Of a stretch of 64,000 nt of DNA, positions 45,767 to 57,393 are shown one piece after another. Below the pieces are notes generated by a model. It ran no database searches. It worked only from the letters and a program-made list of their open reading frames with translations, and was not told the DNA's origin. A program made the position numbers and the translations under genes. This stretch comes from Inia geoffrensis (taxonomy: Eukaryota > Chordata > Mammalia > Artiodactyla > Iniidae), in NCBI GenBank assembly GCA_036417435.1, contig CM070900.1:30233496-30297495 (forward strand). Direction: 5' to 3'. The stretch's first letter is position 1; each line of letters opens with the position of its first letter.

Positions 45767-45979
45767 TTTGTTTTGTTTTTTGTCTTTTGCGGTACGTGGG
45801 CCTCCCAGTGTTGTGGCCTCTCCTGTTGTGGAGCACAGGCTCCGGACGCGCAGGCTCAGCGGCCATGGCTCATGGGCCCAGCTGCTCCACAGCATGTAGG
45901 ACCCTCCCGGACCGGGGCACAAACCCGTGTCCCCTGCATCGGCAGGCGGACTCTCAACCACTGCGCCACCAGGGAAGCC
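45767..45979 (-). mobile_element. CHR-type tRNA-derived SINE, antisense
   Basis: Flanked by the direct repeat CTACTTGTGTTTTT (45753-45766 and 45980-45993). The tail side is the T-rich run with ttttgttttg and the head side is 'gcgccaccagggaagcc'. The B box on the SINE strand is GGTTTGTGCCC, a C-to-T decay at the CpG. Frames of 73-105 codons over it are shadows. Confidence 0.95.
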
Positions 45980-46054
45980 CTACTTGTGTTTTTAAACTAA
46001 ATTTTAAATGTCGTATTCACATGATCACTTTTAAAATATATTCTTGTACCCAGA

Positions 46055-46105
46055 ATTCCTAACTGCTCAATAAATAATTGCTGAATGAATGAATGAGTAT
46101 GCCAA
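46055..46105 (+). repeat. L2 LINE 3' terminus
   Basis: 'tgctcaataaataattgctg' followed by aatgaatgaatgag matches the L2 3' terminus and its tail repeats. Confidence 0.75.
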
Positions 46106-47044
46106 TGGAAGGATAAATAAATGAACAGAATCCTAAATTGGAGATCCAGTGGCCAAAGTACTCTAAATAACACAAGCGTTCGGGTGTTTTAAAACAAGAA
46201 ACAGTGAATTAGAATGTGGAATGGCTTCTGGCCTCCCCACTAAAGCAGCAAGTGTGTGATTTTGAAATTGTTTAGCTAATATTCCTTCTCAACTCCTGTA
46301 CTTCCTATGAATTAAGGAATTAGATGGAACATTTTGGAATATCTTTGCAATGAGATATTCTATCTCTCCTTTTCCTCTAGAATATGCAGTATTGATGTCA
46401 TTGCTTATGCTGGATTCAACTGTGAAGGTGCACAACTAAATGTCTCTATATTAAGAAAATGGAGTCCTTCAGGACACACATAATTGAATTAAGAAGAAAG
46501 ATCTTAGAGGCAAACTCACTTTTCTCATTTCTACTGATGTATTCCTTCACACTCTCACATAGAAAGCAGGGTTTGATGAAGTTGGGAGAGGATACAACTA
46601 GAAGGAGAGTTTGAAATGAGAGAAGGAATTTGTTTGTTTCTTATATCTCCCTTTTTGGAATGGTCCTAGTTTATTCTGATAGTCACACCACTAAAATGTG
46701 CTAAATGTTCATCACTTCAAAACCCCCAAGGACCAGAGCTACTAAAAGGAAGAGAGCTGCTCTAGAATTAAAGTAAACCACTGAATTTTACATTGTAATA
46801 GGCAGATGCAAGTTACGAATTTTTTAAAAAACAGAACAAACATTCTAACAACTGATATGATCATGTTAATTTAGAGGTTTTAGGAAAAAAGAGATTGAAC
46901 ATACAAAAGTAAGTACAAAAATATCTTGGGAAAATCTACTTATAAGTATTTTTTAAAATGGGAATGACTTTAGAGTAACCTTCATGATGCCTAGTTGGAA
47001 TTTACAGTTGAAACATGTACATGATACTTACTAGTTTCAATAAA
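46106..47044. other. unique sequence
   Basis: No recognised feature in about 940 bp. Confidence 0.5.
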
Positions 47045-47240
47045 CAGCTATCATTTGTTAAGCATACAGCTAGGTCTACGTTATGTGTATTGTTTGTTTT
47101 CTTTCCCAGGACAGCCCTATTTTATGGAAAGGATAACTGAGACTCAGAAACACGAGTAAGTTACAGAAATAAACAGCTGGAAGAGATGCAAATGGGATTG
47201 TACTCAAATCTAACTAACTGTCCGCATCTATTCTCTTCCC
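47045..47240 (-). repeat. MIR SINE, antisense
   Basis: 'tttgttaagcatacagctag' (47054-47073), 'ccctattttatggaaaggat' (47115-47134), 'aactgagactcagaaacacg' (47135-47154) fit the antisense MIR order. Confidence 0.75.
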
Positions 47241-47674
47241 TGTATAGTTTTTCTCTCTCCTTTTGGGACTTTAGTGAAGACTGCATGACACACCCTGAGC
47301 TCATTCTAATTCTGCCAGAGACAAATAAGAGTGAAGCAAATCAATAAATCATAATTTCTGTCAATTACACTATTCATCCAAGAGGATCCCTGTGAAACTG
47401 ACAACTGGGCACTGACTGAAAGAGGCAGGCTCCTACTGGTGTATGTATCTACCAGTAAAAGGTATATTATTAGACAAGTCATGTTGATGGTACCAATGTC
47501 CAGAGAATAGGTCAAATCTATAGTGTACCGAAGTGATGGACATTGGGCATTCAGGAAACACCTTACAGGCATTATGCTACAAAAGATAATAGTGAGATAG
47601 CTTCTTAGAAGAGAAGGAAGGAAAATAATAGTAATAATAGTCATTTCTAATCCTGTAAAAAAAAATCTTACGAA
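47241..47674. other. unique sequence
   Basis: An antisense 112-codon frame (47306-47644) is hydrophobic and AT-driven, with no recognised domain. Treated as chance. Confidence 0.45.
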
Positions 47675-47830
47675 GTCAGAATTATCATCTTTATTTTATC
47701 CCAGAAGAAACTAATGCACAGAGATGTTAAGTGGCCTATCCAAAGGGAACATATTATTTAGTAGAAGAATTGGAATTTTAAAGCAGTTTTACCTATCTCC
47801 AAAGTGTGGGTGCTTTTCATTTTGCTACCT
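47675..47830 (-). repeat. MIR SINE, antisense
   Basis: 'atcatctttattttatccca' (47684-47703) then 'gaagaaactaatgcacagagatgttaag' matches antisense MIR 'attatccccattttacagatgaggaaactgaggcacagagaggttaag'. Confidence 0.85.
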
Positions 47831-47958
47831 GATAATTTTTGGTCTATAACTGATTGGATTCAAACATTAAATTTATTATCCTTAAATCAGTATTTTACTC
47901 TTTAGTATATGTAGGAAAATAGGAAAGAGAAGGAATATTGAAAGGGATTTCTTTAAGG

Positions 47959-48183
47959 CAGGGTTTTTCAACATTGGGTACTACTGACATTTCGAGTGGG
48001 ATCATACTTTGTAGTGGAGGGTTGTCTTGTGCACTGCAGACATTTAGCAGCAACCCTGGCCTCTATTGACTAAATGACAGTTGCACTATACCCCCGATTT
48101 TGACAGCCACTAATGTCTCCAGTCATTGCCAGTTGCCATCTGCAAAGCCAAATACCCCCTCTCCTTCATTATAAGAATCACTG
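47959..48183 (-). mobile_element. MER20-type hAT DNA transposon
   Basis: It begins cagggtttttcaacattggg and ends aagaatcactg, so both ends fit the CAG(T/G)G-type hAT terminal repeats. The interior 'gtgcactgcagacatttagc', 'agcaaccctggcctctattg' and 'taatgtctccagtcattgcc' matches antisense MER20. The flanking 8-mers (CTTTAAGG, TTCTATAG) no longer match well. MER20 copies are known to supply regulatory sites in some mammalian tissues. Confidence 0.85.
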
Positions 48184-48194
48184 TTCTATAGGAG

Positions 48195-48420
48195 CTAGGG
48201 GGTAAATCTCAGGGTCTGGACTCAAGGCACCCATATTGCAGTCCTACTTCAATCATGAATTTCAGAAATTCTTGAATTTATCTGAGACTCAGAAATCTTA
48301 CCTATAAAAACTGAGAAAACTATAATAATTAGAATATCCCCAAATAAATGTGAGACAATGTGGAATTAATTTAGATGTGTAAAAGTACTATCCAACATAA
48401 AGGGACATTATTATTACTTG
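48195..48420 (+). repeat. MIR SINE
   Basis: 'gggtctggactcaaggcacc' (48213-48232), 'tctgagactcagaaatctta' (48281-48300) then 'cctataaaaactgagaaaac' follow sense MIR. Diverged. Confidence 0.65.
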
Positions 48421-48571
48421 TTTGTGGAAAAAAAAATAAAAATCAGAAAATAGAAATTTAGATCATTTTAAGGAATATTATTGGTTCCCCCCCAAATATC
48501 AGAAATCATAGACATAGGAGTGCTAACACATAACAGCTGAGGAGACTGCTTAGAACTGCCAGGCAAACCTC

Positions 48572-48628
48572 AGTGGTGTCCATCAACAGATGAATGGATA
48601 AAGGAGTTGTGGTGTGTGTACATATATG

Positions 48629-48666
<38 letters not shown>

Positions 48667-49165
48667 CATATATATATATGTATATATATATTTACTCAGT
48701 CACAAAAGAAAGAATGAAATTTTGCCATTTGCAAGAACACGGATGGACCTGGACGGTATTATGCTTAGTGAAATTAGTCAGACAGAGAAAAGACAAATAC
48801 TGTATGATATCACTTGTATTTGGAATCTAAAAAATAAAACAAATGACTATAACAAAACAGAATCAGATTCACAGATTTAGAGAACAAACTGGTGGTTACC
48901 AGTGGGGAGAGGGAAGGGAGGAGGGGCAAGATAGGGGTAGGGAATAAAGATGTACAAACTATATATAAAATAAATAATTACAAGGATATATTGTACAACA
49001 CAGGGAATATAGTCAATAACTTTATAATAACTTTAAATGGAGTATAATCTACAAAAAATATTGAATCACTTAAAAAAATATTGAATCACTAGGTAGTACA
49101 CCTGAAACTGAAATAATACTGTAAATCAACTATACTTCAGTTAAAACAAAACGAAACAAAACAAA
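48572..49165 (+). mobile_element. L1 LINE 3' end, younger class
   Basis: 'tccatcaacagatgaatgga' (48579-48598), 'gaacacggatggacctggac' (48735-48754), 'ttagtgaaattagtcagaca' (48764-48783), 'aacaaactggtggttaccag' (48883-48902) and 'aatactgtaaatcaactata' (49114-49133) match the C-terminal ORF2/3' UTR of a recent artiodactyl/cetacean L1. It contains a TA/TG microsatellite (48628-48691) and a short duplication of AATATTGAATCACT (49058-49091). An A-rich AAACAAAAC tail ends it. Confidence 0.92.
48628..48691. repeat. TA/TG microsatellite inside L1
   Basis: Alternating TA with TG/CA interruptions at a place where this L1 3' region normally carries a 'gtgtgtatatatata' block, then expanded. Confidence 0.95.
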
Positions 49166-49329
49166 AACAAAATTACCATGAAAGAAAATCTGGTAACTTT
49201 AATGGAGCTTTCTGATCACCTGAAAGTTGTTAGTCTTCTATGCAGTAAGTGAGACATGGGAGTTCATTCCACTTGCAAACAATCTGATGTAGAACAAGAA
49301 AGTCCTGTTCTTCTGGAATTGTAAAACAA

Positions 49330-49525
49330 ATATTGTACCCAGCTGAGCTAATTTCTAATTTCAGATCTGTTAAGGATTAGCTTAGTGATCCTAAACCAGG
49401 ATCTTTCTGAATTCCATTGCCTTTATCTGTTCAATGGTAAGTAAATTGATTCAACTAATGTGTTTGAGAGACTCAGTGAGATAATGTAAGTGGTAACGCT
49501 TAAAAGTATAAAGTGCAACACTAAG
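49330..49525 (+). repeat. MIR SINE
   Basis: 'ttctgaattccattgccttt' (49406-49425) 'atctgttcaatggta' and 'gactcagtgagataatgtaa' (49471-49490) with 'ctaagcc' fit the 3' half of MIR. Confidence 0.6.
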
Positions 49526-52144
49526 CCAAGGCATGTTACTAGAGCTGTTTTTCAACATACAAAAGCAGGGGTATTTCAGAGGCAGCTGCTTCAAAGAATG
49601 AGGTACACCTATCTTTTCCAAGGTCGAGCCTGGACCTAAAGAGGCTAGATTTAAAGAGAAAAATAATTCATTGACTCTTCACGTATAAGAAACAATCCTC
49701 TAGTTACCCAAACCATATCTCAAAACATCTACAATCTCCAGAAATTTGCAACTATAAACACTTTTATTCTAATTTTTCTATATTCCTTTGGCAAAGTGAA
49801 AGTTTACACAATCCCACCTTGAGTTGTCATGGTAATTCTAAATATTTGTCAGGTTTATGGGCTCCACAAACATAAGTATACTGTCAGCAGAGGAGAGCAT
49901 GCTGCTCATTAAAACTACTAGAGGGAGAAAAAACACCTGTAACAGACATATGATGAAACTGTCAAAAGGTACATGAAATTAACTGTGCCCAGTTTGGAAC
50001 ATACATAATTTCTTACTACAGTATGACAGTTGAAAATACGTTTTCATTATATGAAAGATAGAAAAAAAAATAGTATTCAACTGGCAGTTCAATAATGATA
50101 TCTTTATCCCTAGAGAAAATGTCCTTTCTCTGCACTCTAGAACTTTCTCTCCTAATGATATATTTTTTTAAATGCTGTTATTCATTATACCCTTTTATTA
50201 CCTTTCTTGAGCCACTTCAGTTTGGCCAAAGTCATGATAGCTTGCTTCCCTGACACTGACTGCTTAAATACCATTTCAAAAGAAAAATGTTTTTATCCTT
50301 TTCTTTTCTCAGGAATTGGGTCTTTCCAATGGCCTCATACGTTTCTCTCTCTCTCTCTCTCTCTTTTTTTTTTTTTTTCTTCACTTTCTCCCTTCCATAG
50401 TCTACTACTTCTTGATTCATTTGTTTCTGAACTCTGGAAATGCTGGGAAGACAGCTCTCATGGGCCAAAGCTAGGATAAAAATTGCCATGGACCGTAAAG
50501 GCTATATTTCAGCACCATGGACAGCAACGGCAGCTCTACCATTCTGGCATAGCTTTGTACAACAGTATTATATTTTACTATTTTAGACCCACCAATAAGA
50601 GTCCTCAAGATGCACACTCACAATTAGTAATTAATTTGGAATTTTTGGCTGGTCCTTATTCCTTCTTTACTTGTTGGTGGGGGTTTCCTATGCACTTCCA
50701 AGGAGGAACATGAGACTCTCCAATAAGTGACAAAAAGAACTTGCTCTGTGAACCACAAAGGAAAAATAAGACCTGGCCAACAAAACTTAGTCTTGGCAAA
50801 CGAACATCACTTGGTCAGTGAGAATCTCATGGCACCCTAGAGCAGAGACAAATGGCTTTTTTGAAGCCCTGGGTTTCAAATGCCTGAGTAGAGATGATAT
50901 ATATTTTCTGAATCATAATGTGATGACAGTATCTCTCATATTACTTCTTACCTCTTTGTACTGTAAGTTGAAAATCTCTTTGTGTTTCCTTTACATTTGC
51001 AGTAGTGTATTTGTCTTTTTCAGGAAATCTTTGCCTGGATTTAGAAACTAAGAAACAAAGTGTGCCAGTCATATTAGTTCTCTCCTGTAGGTTATGGACT
51101 AAGCAATACTTCTGACAGATTTCCATCAATTCTGGAGAGGCTTCAATATACTTTTCTAAATGTTTATTGAAGGTTTGTACACACATTTTTCCTTTTCATT
51201 GTAGGAAGGATAAAACCCGTACAACAATTGTATTTTACAACAGCCCTTTCTCAGGGTCATAAAACTGAAGTTGTAATTTAGGATTGATAGGTACAAAAAA
51301 GAACAAGAGTTCAGGATTTTTCAAGTTTAAGACAAACACTTTGCACATGCACCAGTTAAACCTCCAGCACTTACAATCCTGTGAAGTAAATTCAGGCCCT
51401 GGGGCTTGAAGGGATAAGCACTACAGGTACTTTATAACAGCAAGTGAAATCACCAATTTAACACATTTGATACATGTGCTGTTCAGTTTTCAAAAAGTAA
51501 AAAGAAAGCTGAAGGAAATGAACATGGCATATGACTGGATGCTGAGCATTTTGAAAATGCACATCTAGAATTGAAACATTATTTATCTTGCGGTTACACG
51601 AGCATTCTAGAGGCCTCTATGCAGAGTCAGCAAAGTGCTATGCATTGGCAATCAGCCTGGAGGAAGGTGAGGTCACTGACCAGCCTGTAGCAGGGAGACC
51701 TTGAACTTCTGTAAAGATTTTGATCAGTAATATAAAGCTGGTATTTTGTACCATGACTATAAATTTGGACATTTAGAGGATTAGAATATTATATAAACAT
51801 AACTTTGTGCCCTGTAAAAAACTGGTTGATGTCTCATTCTTCTGGTTAAGGACACTATTTCCAGCTTAGTTAATTTTAAGAGCAGAAGCATACCACACTT
51901 AATGCCAGATAGCATGAGAAATCATCAAGAATCAATCCTGGTTAAGAATTTATTTTGAACATCAGCAGCTGAGTTGAATACACATTACATTTATAGTAAG
52001 GAAGAACAAGGAACAACCAACTCTAGTGTCCAAATACTTGGTAATAGCAGCACACAAAAAGCAAGTATCAGTCAACATCTTTTTTAGCCTTGTCCATGTG
52101 TATGAACCATGTGTCCAAGACTGTGCAATGGATCTGGGGTCTAA
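49526..52144. other. unique sequence, repeat-poor
   Basis: Except for a (TC)n/T run at 50343-50379 I recognise no element. Frames of 68-90 codons have no domain and overlap on both strands. It could be intron or conserved intergenic DNA. Confidence 0.45.
50343..50379. repeat. (TC)n followed by poly-T
   Basis: About 11 TC units then a run of about 14 T. Confidence 0.95.
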
Positions 52145-52760
52145 AACAAAGTTAGCCCTAGCCTTCAATATATTTTTCTAGGTTAACAGGGAAAACAAAT
52201 CAAATTCATGATATCTTACATAGTAATGTAATAATGTATACACTTTTTAAAAGTATCATAGAGGAGAGAATGATTAGTATCTACTGTACCCAATGTAAGG
52301 GCTAAGGAACAGTGTTAAAGCTGGAGCCTAGATAGTAAAACTGTGTTGGGAAAGGGATAGATCAATAGATTATAGACTACTTATGAAGGCAGGAGCTTGA
52401 TGGGGAAAAAAAAAAATCTTGGCTATGACCTAACACTGAAGATTTTGAAACAGTAAAATTATAATTCAATTTTAATAAGCCTAACTCTTACAGAAGTGGG
52501 GCAGATTATTTAATATTTGCCATCAAATCTATGATGGGGGGGTATCAGTGGAGCTTTGATGGGCGTGTCAGTGGTAAAAGCAGTTGAACTAGCTAAGTAA
52601 CTAATGTTCAGTATAGGTGAGAGATAAGAGCCTGAACTAAAGGCATGGTATGTGGTAACAGAGAAGGAAAAGTTTGGGAGAAATTAGGAAGATAAAACTA
52701 GTAATCATAACTGTGATAATTAGTGTTCAATAGAAAGATAAAAATTCATCTACCCAATAA
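52145..52760 (-). repeat. L2-like LINE, antisense
   Basis: 'tagccttcaatatatttttc' (52159-52178) with 'taggttaacagggaaaaca', then 'agattttgaaacagtaaaat' (52440-52459) and 'aggtgagagataagagcctg' (52615-52634) track the antisense L2 3' region ('gccctcaaggagcttacagtctag...gattttaagcaggggagtgac...aggcgagagatgatgg'). Highly diverged. Confidence 0.5.
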
Positions 52761-52889
52761 CTCTTGGGACAATCATCCTTGTGGATGATAATTTTAAATG
52801 CCACCATGAGAAACATCAGCTTTCCAAGTAAGTGTAAGAATCGATAAGAACAAAAATCATATATTCATAAAAATACAGGCAGGAGAAGA

Positions 52890-53470
52890 AACCATATTAA
52901 AATGATACCTGACTTCTACAAAAGCTGAACAGAGCATTGCCTATGCTCTTGAAATTTCACTTTAAGATATACAGTGAAACTGGGTAGTCATCAAAACCCA
53001 TGTACTAGAATATTTTTAGAAACTCTACTCATAATAGCAGTAGCAAAATGAAAACCATCAAAAACCTACCATCAGTGGAGGTTACCAAAATGTATAGTGT
53101 ATTCTCATGGTGGAATACTATGCATCAATGAAAATAAACAAGTTATAATTGCACAGGAAAATACAGGTAAATCTCATAAACATAAGGGTGAATGAAATAA
53201 GCCAAAGACAAAAGAGTATATACTATATGGATTCTAATAATACAAAGGAAAACAAGTTATGATGTCAGAAATCAGCATCGTTGCAATTTGGGGGTAGATA
53301 GTGACTAGGAGACATGAAGAAGAATCATGGGGCTCTGGTGATGTTCCATCTCTGTTACCTGAGTGTGATTGGCTTGAGGAAATTCACCTAGCTGTCCCTT
53401 TATGATAATTACGTGGTACAGTTCTCTGTATTTACATTGTAGTTTAACAAAAAAAAAGTTTCAAAAATTA
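52890..53470 (+). mobile_element. old L1 LINE 3' end
   Basis: 'gtattctcatggtggaatac' (53099-53118), 'tatgcatcaatgaaaataaa' (53119-53138), 'gtaaatctcataaacataag' (53167-53186) and 'gtgattggcttgaggaaatt' (53366-53385) match the end of an old L1. The A-rich end lies near 53449-53468. Confidence 0.8.
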
Positions 53471-54926
53471 TAATTAGTTAAGAGAATAAATTGTCCCAAG
53501 AAAATGGGCTGTCACTGAGTGTAAATACAAATAGACCTCTCAGAATTATTCTTATACCTACCTCTGTGTAATACCATATATACTAACACAAAGAAACAAA
53601 TCAGGTTCTCGTAGGGTTAATTGCATCACTGGTTTTAAGTGATTCTTCAAACATGTATTCTTTTGACTTGGTAGTCACTTACATGCTTTCAAGAGTTTAA
53701 GCTTTTGCAAACTGCATCAAAACATTGTCCACTGGTTACGTTTTTGTGTATATATAATCATTCCAAGGTCTTATGTGGGCTGTCCATGGAAACTCACAAG
53801 TGATCATGGGTTAGAACAATACACTACTTTATCCCCTGGAATTAATGGCTTCTAGCCAACTCATGAGAAGAATGAAACTGCCTTGTGTCAGGCTCCCTGC
53901 TGTGCATTAGAATTTCAGTTACAGCTGCTACCTTGTTATAACACCCACATTTCTTCAGTCACAAGGCCAGCTTCACAGAAAAAAATGCCCTGTATTCATT
54001 GTCTAATTATCAAACTCACATACCTTGGAGACAGGCTATAGCTCAAACACGTGTAGGATTCAAAACATTACTGTAAGATTAAGATCTGGAACAATAAAAA
54101 AAAATTTCCAGTCACTGTTAATGGGTTCATATAACAGAATAATAATGATGACACAAAATTAGCATTTAAAAAAATCTTAACTTTTTAATGGATAGATTTA
54201 TTCGTGGAAATATGAAGTGATTCAGATAAATGCAAAGAAAAAATCTGACATGGAACAAGGTGGGCCAAGAACTTGTTCAGAACATTGGCAGCCTGCCAAG
54301 CATACCTCTGCAAGGGGACATGCAACTTTAATCTTTATCATGGAGTAATCATAAGCGAACTGACTCTGAATGCCATCTGCTCTCCATGAAGCATTAGAGT
54401 TATAGGCTGCTCACTCGATATGCCCTTCAACCCTGCTGTCCAATTTCGCCCAAAGTCCCATCTTGAAATTGTGAGTTTTAAAGTTTATTATAATTAATAT
54501 TTTTTATAAGAACCATTTATTTTTAATGAATAGCGGAGTGGACAGCTGAGGTTCCTTCTTCAACCCTGAAAAGCCAACCAAATGGTAGAAAATATTATTA
54601 TTTAACTAGAGAGCTCTATTCAGCCAGGGGACAGAAGAACTTTCAGTTGTGTGCTCAGATGAGTCTTTGGAAGGTCAGACACTTGTTTTGCCATACAGAT
54701 ATGCAATTTAGATTAGGGATAAAGAGATGAAGACAGGGAGACTGTTCTTAATATAAAATAAAAAGAAAGTTGTGCATTCTGATTTCTAATAATATCCTAA
54801 AATTAAGTAAGCCATTTCTAATTTAATTTGTTTTATTTTGCCCTACTGAATATTGCGCTCTGTTGAATAGGGCACATCACATCAAGTTACTTAGATTGTG
54901 TGGGAACCGAGAATAAACCAGTGATG
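53471..54926. other. repeat-free 1.45 kb
   Basis: No transposon and no frame over 60 codons. The composition is mixed, with several more GC-balanced islands (53760-54060, 54250-54580). This is a candidate for conserved non-coding DNA. Confidence 0.4.
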
Positions 54927-54934
54927 CTTTATAA

Positions 54935-55168
54935 CATGGGCTCCCAACCCCAGGCCATGGACTGGTACCGGTACGCAGCCTGTTAGGAACTGGGCCGCAC
55001 AGCTGGAGGTGAGCCGTGGGCTAGTGAGTGAAGCTTCATCTGAAACTCCCCATCGCTCCCCATCGTTTGCATTACTGCCTGAACCATCCCTCCCCTCCCC
55101 GCCCTGTCCATGGAAAACCTGTCTTCCACGAAACCTGTCCCTGTTGCCAAAAAGGTTGAGGACCACTG
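54935..55168 (+). mobile_element. MER1-type hAT (Charlie) DNA transposon
   Basis: An exact 8-bp target-site duplication CTTTATAA lies at 54927-54934 and 55169-55176. Terminal inverted repeats are CATGGGCTCCCAACC and (revcomp of the right end) CAGTGGTCCTCAACC. Interior blocks 'actggtaccggtacgcagcc' (54961-54980), 'gggccgcacagctggaggtg' (54993-55012) and 'gtgaagcttcatctgaaact' (55028-55047) match MER1/Charlie3-type elements. Nonautonomous, 234 bp, no transposase. An antisense 143-codon frame (54891-55322) is a shadow. Confidence 0.92.
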
Positions 55169-55224
55169 CTTTATAAGACACATCTGGCCACAGAGGAATG
55201 ACTGCCTTGTAACAGAGGAGGTTA

Positions 55225-55480
55225 GTGTGGGTTGAACAGTGTTCCCCCGCAGTGTATATCTGAATCCTTACTCCTGGTATTTGAGGCATATGAAGATGGA
55301 GGCAGAGGTTAGAGTGATGCATCTACAAGCCAAAGAAGGCCAGCAATTGTTGACAGACATCAGAAGCTAGGAAGAGACATGGGCTAGATTGACCTTCAGA
55401 GCTTCTAAAAGGAACCAACCTTGCAGACACTACGGTTTTGGACCTCTGACCTCCAGATCTGTGAAAGAATATATTTCTGT
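55225..55480 (+). mobile_element. MLT1-type MaLR LTR, 3' part
   Basis: 'tgaagatggaggcagaggtt' (55291-55310) with 'agagtgatgc', 'tgttgacagacatcagaagc' (55349-55368) and 'gacctctgacctccagatct' (55440-55459) with 'gtgaaagaat' match MLT1 in sense orientation. The 3' terminus is lost. Confidence 0.85.
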
Positions 55481-56954
55481 TGTCCTTTCCCCTGCTATTC
55501 CCCACCCCCACCTCCACTCCCAGTTTGTTGGTTTGATACAGATCTAAAAATCTACTACAGGGATACTTACTACTAAATTAAGTTTTCTGAGAATCTTTTT
55601 GTGAGCTTAGGAAAAAGAGATTCATTGGTGTTCAGAAGAAATTGGCTGCTAAGTAAAACTAAGTGGCTTCACCTCCCGTCCCTTACATTTCACGTTTTTT
55701 ACTCCTTCACTCCTTCCCTTCCTTTGCCAAGATATGTTAGAGAGAATGCTTAGAAACTGAAGGGATTATTTTTTGAGGGCCATGATAAAAACGAGAGATT
55801 TCAGAAAATTCATGAGAGTAATCTTGGCAGAATCTTGAGAGAGGCTATGGACAACATGATACAAGTATAAAGATGTCACTGCATTTCATATACACCAAAG
55901 CAACAATGTCACTGCATTTCATATACACCAAAGCCACAACAGAGGTACAAATGTTCTCCCGTGTATATGTCAGCACTGTGGCTTACTCTGATTATGGAAA
56001 TGAAACACTTTTTTCCCAAAGACAATGTACATTTACACATGAAATCAGTCTGCCTTTGTATTTCCCTGATTAGTGTCACCATAATGTCTGATAACTTTCC
56101 TAAGGCAAGTTCCTACCATCCAAATAACATATGTTACTGTTTCCCAGAACTTCCATTCCTAGGGCCTCTTTGAAAGAATACCACTAAATGACTGTCAAAA
56201 TGCATACTTATGGCTCAGCATAACTCAATTACCCTGATAGCACTTTTTATATTTATCTTTTACTACTTAAGGATTTATTGTTCTGTTCCTTAAGTAAAAC
56301 TGTGGAGCAAATTAAAAAAAAAAAACAATTTATCCCTAATTTTCAAAGGCAGTAACAAACAACCTCAATCCCTTAAAAATAAGGTTACTAAAGATAATGT
56401 TCTAAGAATCTCTTAATTCATCAAACAGAATTTTTAAACAGACTTACGTTTTAAGATAGAACTCTTTTTTAAGACTATCCCTTACCTTGTGAAGTTGTCC
56501 TTGTGAAAGGTTCACAATGTCAAAATATCAGAGTATTACGGTTGATTGGGGATAGCTGGGAGAAACAAAAATTTTCAGCGTTAACAAATATTTTGAAGTT
56601 TTCTTTTCACTGACTCTAATGACACATAACATAAAGGAAAAGGAACAGAAATTGTTTTAAAATAATAATAGGAACATAGCAGTGAAAGCCATAATTTAGA
56701 TACAAGAAACACTTTAAGGCAATGAAACAAGAATGTGTTAAAAAAAACAACAACAGAATTTCAGTGTTTCTCACAGGCGTTAAAAGAATTTAATAGATAT
56801 CTGAGAATCGGTAAGTCATACAGGAAGTCACCAGACCTAGCTAACAAATCTATTATGAATATATTTTGACTCTTATCTGTCAATTTATGTTATTTTGCTG
56901 TATTTTTCACTCTTTACCTATAAAATGAGGGACTGAGGGAAAATGGTTTCTATA
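55481..56954. other. unique sequence with 33-bp duplication
   Basis: Only the tandem duplication at 55873-55938 stands out. Confidence 0.5.
55873..55938. repeat. 33-bp tandem duplication
   Basis: Units 55873-55905 and 55906-55938 differ at one position (A/C near the end). The duplicated unit keeps an open frame (MSLHFIYTKAT repeated) at the start of the 66-codon frame 55873-56073, but no protein is recognised. Confidence 0.95.
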
Positions 56955-56955
56955 T

Positions 56956-57393
56956 TTGTTTCCCAGGGCTACCATAATAAATTACAAAAAAATTTATTGG
57001 ATTAAAACAACATAAATTTATTCTCTCACAGTTCTGGCAACTAGAAGTCCAAAATCAGTGCATCAGCTCAGCCACGGTACGTCTGAAGGCTCTAGGGAAG
57101 AGTCCTTCCTTGCCTCTTCCTAGGCTTCTGGTAGCTCCTGGCAATCCTTACTGTTCCCTCGCTTGTAGATACATCACTCCAAACTTTGCTTCCATTACTT
57201 TCATCTCTGTGTCTCTGTCTCCTCTGAGACCGTGGGTCTTTCTGTGTGTCCTCTCCTTTTATAAATGCACCAGGGGATATAGGGCCCCCCCTAATCCAGT
57301 GGCCTCATCTTAACTAATTATATCTGCTAAGACCCTGTTTCCAAATAAGTTATTTGGGTGGACATACACTTCAGGAGTATTCAACCAACTACA
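56956..57393 (-). mobile_element. MLT1/MST-type MaLR LTR, antisense
   Basis: 'ttgtttcccagggctaccat' (56956-56975), 'ctcacagttctggcaactag' (57026-57045), 'ggaagagtccttccttgcct' (57096-57115) and 'agaccctgtttccaaataag' (57330-57349) follow the antisense MaLR LTR order. About 440 bp. Right end 'caaccaactaca'. Confidence 0.9.

Noticed and set aside
47306..47644. 112-codon hydrophobic antisense frame
   Set aside because: Hydrophobic residues follow from AT-rich codons; its lower end lies close to a MIR and no family is recognised.
51001..51060. Possible splice acceptor 'tttgtctttttcag' before GAAATC
   Set aside because: A polypyrimidine-AG alone is very common; no donor, frame or homology supports an exon.
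54891..55322. 143-codon antisense frame
   Set aside because: Spans the MER1-type hAT element and the start of an MLT1 LTR; no transposase or retroviral domain in it.
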